A stretch of DNA of 64,000 nt from Clostridium aquiflavi (GTDB lineage Bacteria; Bacillota; Clostridia; Clostridiales; Clostridiaceae): assembly GCF_031344075.1 (NCBI RefSeq), contig NZ_JAVJAN010000013.1:1-64000 (forward strand). The letters run 5' to 3'. Positions 63,401 through 64,000 of this stretch are shown here, piece after piece. The notes beneath the pieces were generated by a model. It was not told where the DNA came from. It did not search any database and saw only the letters and a list, made by a program, of their open reading frames with translations. Both the position numbers and the translations under genes were made by a program. Position 1 is the first letter of the stretch; every line of letters begins with the position of its first letter.

Positions 63401-64000
63401 ATCTTGAAAATTCATTACTATTATTGACTTTAAGCTCTTCAATTTTCGTAATTTGTTCTAAAATTGACCCCTTCTTTGAATCAACATACAGCCTAGCAAT
63501 TCCTATTATTAAATCTTTAACCTTTGCATCCATAGTAGCTTTATTGTGAACGAATATTCCTCCTGGTGTGTTTAAAGAATTACTTTCATTTGATGTACTT
63601 ATTAATTGCATTATATTCTTTTGAAGTGGTTCATCATAAGAAATCTCTTCATTATTGTATATAATTAAATCTAATTTTACCCCTTTAAGTTTAAGATAAT
63701 AATGTAAATTCAACATATTACCTACTAGATTAATATCATCTGTATTTTCAATAGTTAAAAATACAATAGGTAAATCACCTGAAATTCCATAAGACCATAA
63801 ATCTTTTTGATACTTTGAAATATTTTTTATATATTCTTCTCTATCCTTTCTGCCACTGTGCAAAAAGAATATATATGAAGCTAAACTTTGGAATATATTT
63901 GCTTGAGCACTTCTTATACCTAAATTCTTAAGTTCAAGTTGTGTTCTTATACTATAGCCTTCAAAAATCTTCTCCAAATTAACAACTTCTTTATTTTGTT
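60432..64000 (-). CDS. GH94-type glycoside phosphorylase (NdvB-like C-terminal part), 5' end outside window
   Basis: At least 1189 residues; the frame stays open to the window edge, so the N-terminus is missing. The TTG at 63977 is not a convincing start. The C-terminal 700 residues form a GH94 enzyme: an N-terminal beta-sandwich, then a helical (alpha/alpha)6 barrel with catalytic Asp in SGDWNDGM and the substrate loop PHGGRGGWSWYTGASG. A low-complexity Glu/Asn/Lys-rich linker lies near 190-320 of the visible part. The family includes cellobiose phosphorylases and the C-terminal part of cyclic beta-1,2-glucan synthases, which are very large proteins; the latter fits the open 5' end. Confidence 0.85.
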   Translation of the reverse strand, partial: QNKEVVNLEKIFEGYSIRTQLELKNLGIRSAQANIFQSLASYIFFLHSGRKDREEYIKNISKYQKDLWSYGISGDLPIVFLTIENTDDINLVGNMLNLHYYLKLKGVKLDLIIYNNEEISYDEPLQKNIMQLISTSNESNSLNTPGGIFVHNKATMDAKVKDLIIGIARLYVDSKKGSILEQITKIEELKVNNSNEFSRYKESVDEESYKRNYNNILDDNHEENFMPQGKNNLLEKRPNKVETKNLEEEAKPLNINYKLEVADEVIPNLDDNITEYKEYDHDIDFLEKQDLIHGLKVAEKEDGIGKSMNKEDLNIEKFDENFNMQDLDFFNGYGGFSKLDNSYLIKLSNLKNTPAPWINVISNDDFGFHISESGSSYTWCGNSRENKITPWSNDYIRDPLGEALYIRDDYSYNYFSITPKPLRDSGDYFIKHSFGYSEFSHTAYDLKGKLEVFAPKKEKIKIQKVTLENLSENDREISLFYYAKLVMGVYEYDSTRYVSTYIHGEFEENSNINIEREESNSASYVYHSGFIRGFNPYSEYFGKFNSYLTILGGENLSFTGDSKEFIGINGEVSSPKALDNENLSNRCGGIYDPCLAATTKIKLKKGEKKELLILFGEEEKENIEKVIEKYEVKGNADIELEKVKEYWKNFLGNIQVKTPDKSFNYLLNGWLLYQTLSCRYLSRSAFYQSGGAYGFRDQLQDSMALGVVDPEIPKAQILRSASRQYVEGDVQHWWHPVVNSGIRTRFSDDLLWLPYVTAEYINSTGDYEILQETAPYLEDEPLRDGEDERYTIVNQSSKEGTIYEHCLRAIKKALKFGVHNIPLMGSGDWNDGMSTVGNKGKGESVWLGWFLYSILESFIKIAQIKEDEETKVHYEEQKEFIRENLEKNAWDGGWYRRAYFDDGTPLGSRENPECQIDSLAQSWAIISGATKIKSGSESDYNSNKRYIGTVEKHSERALEAMEAVDKNLVKKDKGLILLLAPPFSDSYLEPGYIKGYVPGVRENGGQYTHAAAWVILALTKLGLGDKATKYYNMINPINHTKTELECSIYKLEPYVMAADVYIKEPHGGRGGWSWYTGASGWMYRVGIEDILGLKRVEDKGYKVNPCIPKSWNEFEIKIQNEKEDYAIKVIRVGNIDKGKNSNNLVNSQVTSNSNQIKDDKPKIIINGEKIDGNIIPRNLGKIDVFVYI

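Overview
The window is a low-GC, gene-dense chromosomal segment from an anaerobic, probably spore-forming Firmicute. A TM1266-hydG locus, a monomeric [FeFe] hydrogenase, a 2-enoate reductase, a HgdB-type 2-hydroxyacyl-CoA dehydratase pair, an RsgI-type anti-sigma factor, MotAB, strong AGGAGG ribosome binding sites and AT-rich hairpin terminators all point to Clostridium sensu stricto. Species cannot be fixed by eye. No phage, integrase, rRNA, tRNA or CRISPR array was seen.

Layout. Bases 1-6442 hold a translationally coupled three-gene cassette on the minus strand: a helical-repeat (ARM/HEAT-like) protein, a SWIM zinc-finger protein and a retron-type reverse transcriptase. Its composition matches the type XIII retron defence systems. 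Copies of a small IS-like repeat lie at both ends; the upstream copy has an exact 8-bp target duplication. No msr-msd RNA gene is evident. Bases 6.7-19.9 kb (all minus strand) hold a small protein, a Cache chemoreceptor, an AzgA purine permease, a BlaI/BlaR1-like pair whose receptor carries two DUF4367-like domains instead of a beta-lactam sensor, an orphan trpB, a UvrD-like helicase, a PhnA/YjdM protein and a Crp/Fnr regulator. Bases 20-24.7 kb hold sulfur/CoA redox genes (CoA-disulfide reductase with rhodanese, and a lone rhodanese) and a membrane metalloprotease/TPR pair. Bases 25.2-29.2 kb hold two Cys-rich proteins sharing a domain and the 2-enoate reductase.

Bases 29.4-34.6 kb form one apparent minus-strand operon: HgdB-like protein, its ATPase activator, queD, queE, folE, queC and a cytochrome-b5-fold protein. 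It is headed by a good sigma-A promoter and a leader RNA with a predicted pseudoknot and two tandem terminators. Bases 35-39.9 kb carry motAB, a ferritin-like diiron protein, a DUF1349/acetyltransferase pair with a divergent AraC regulator, and a zinc ribbon. Bases 40-46 kb carry the hydrogenase region: a second structured leader with a terminator precedes TM1266-hydG, and a GlpA-like flavoprotein and an [FeFe] hydrogenase with a cut-down NuoF-like N-terminus lie downstream. Bases 46.2-54.8 kb hold an ECF sigma factor/RsgI-like pair (the sigma gene probably starts with AUU), a SIMPL protein, a 6S RNA gene, an unknown protein, an autoregulated PadR-DUF1700-DUF4097 operon, two unknown membrane proteins and a Cys-rich copper-storage-like protein. 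Bases 55-64 kb hold a MarR regulator with a short UvrA-like ABC ATPase, an unknown protein, an HD hydrolase, a small membrane peptide and the 3' part of a GH94 enzyme that runs off the right edge.

The most interesting items are the retron-like cassette and its missing RNA, the two unassigned leader RNAs, an 85-nt repeated 3'-end element, the IS-like repeat family, and several truncated gene relics that kept their terminators.
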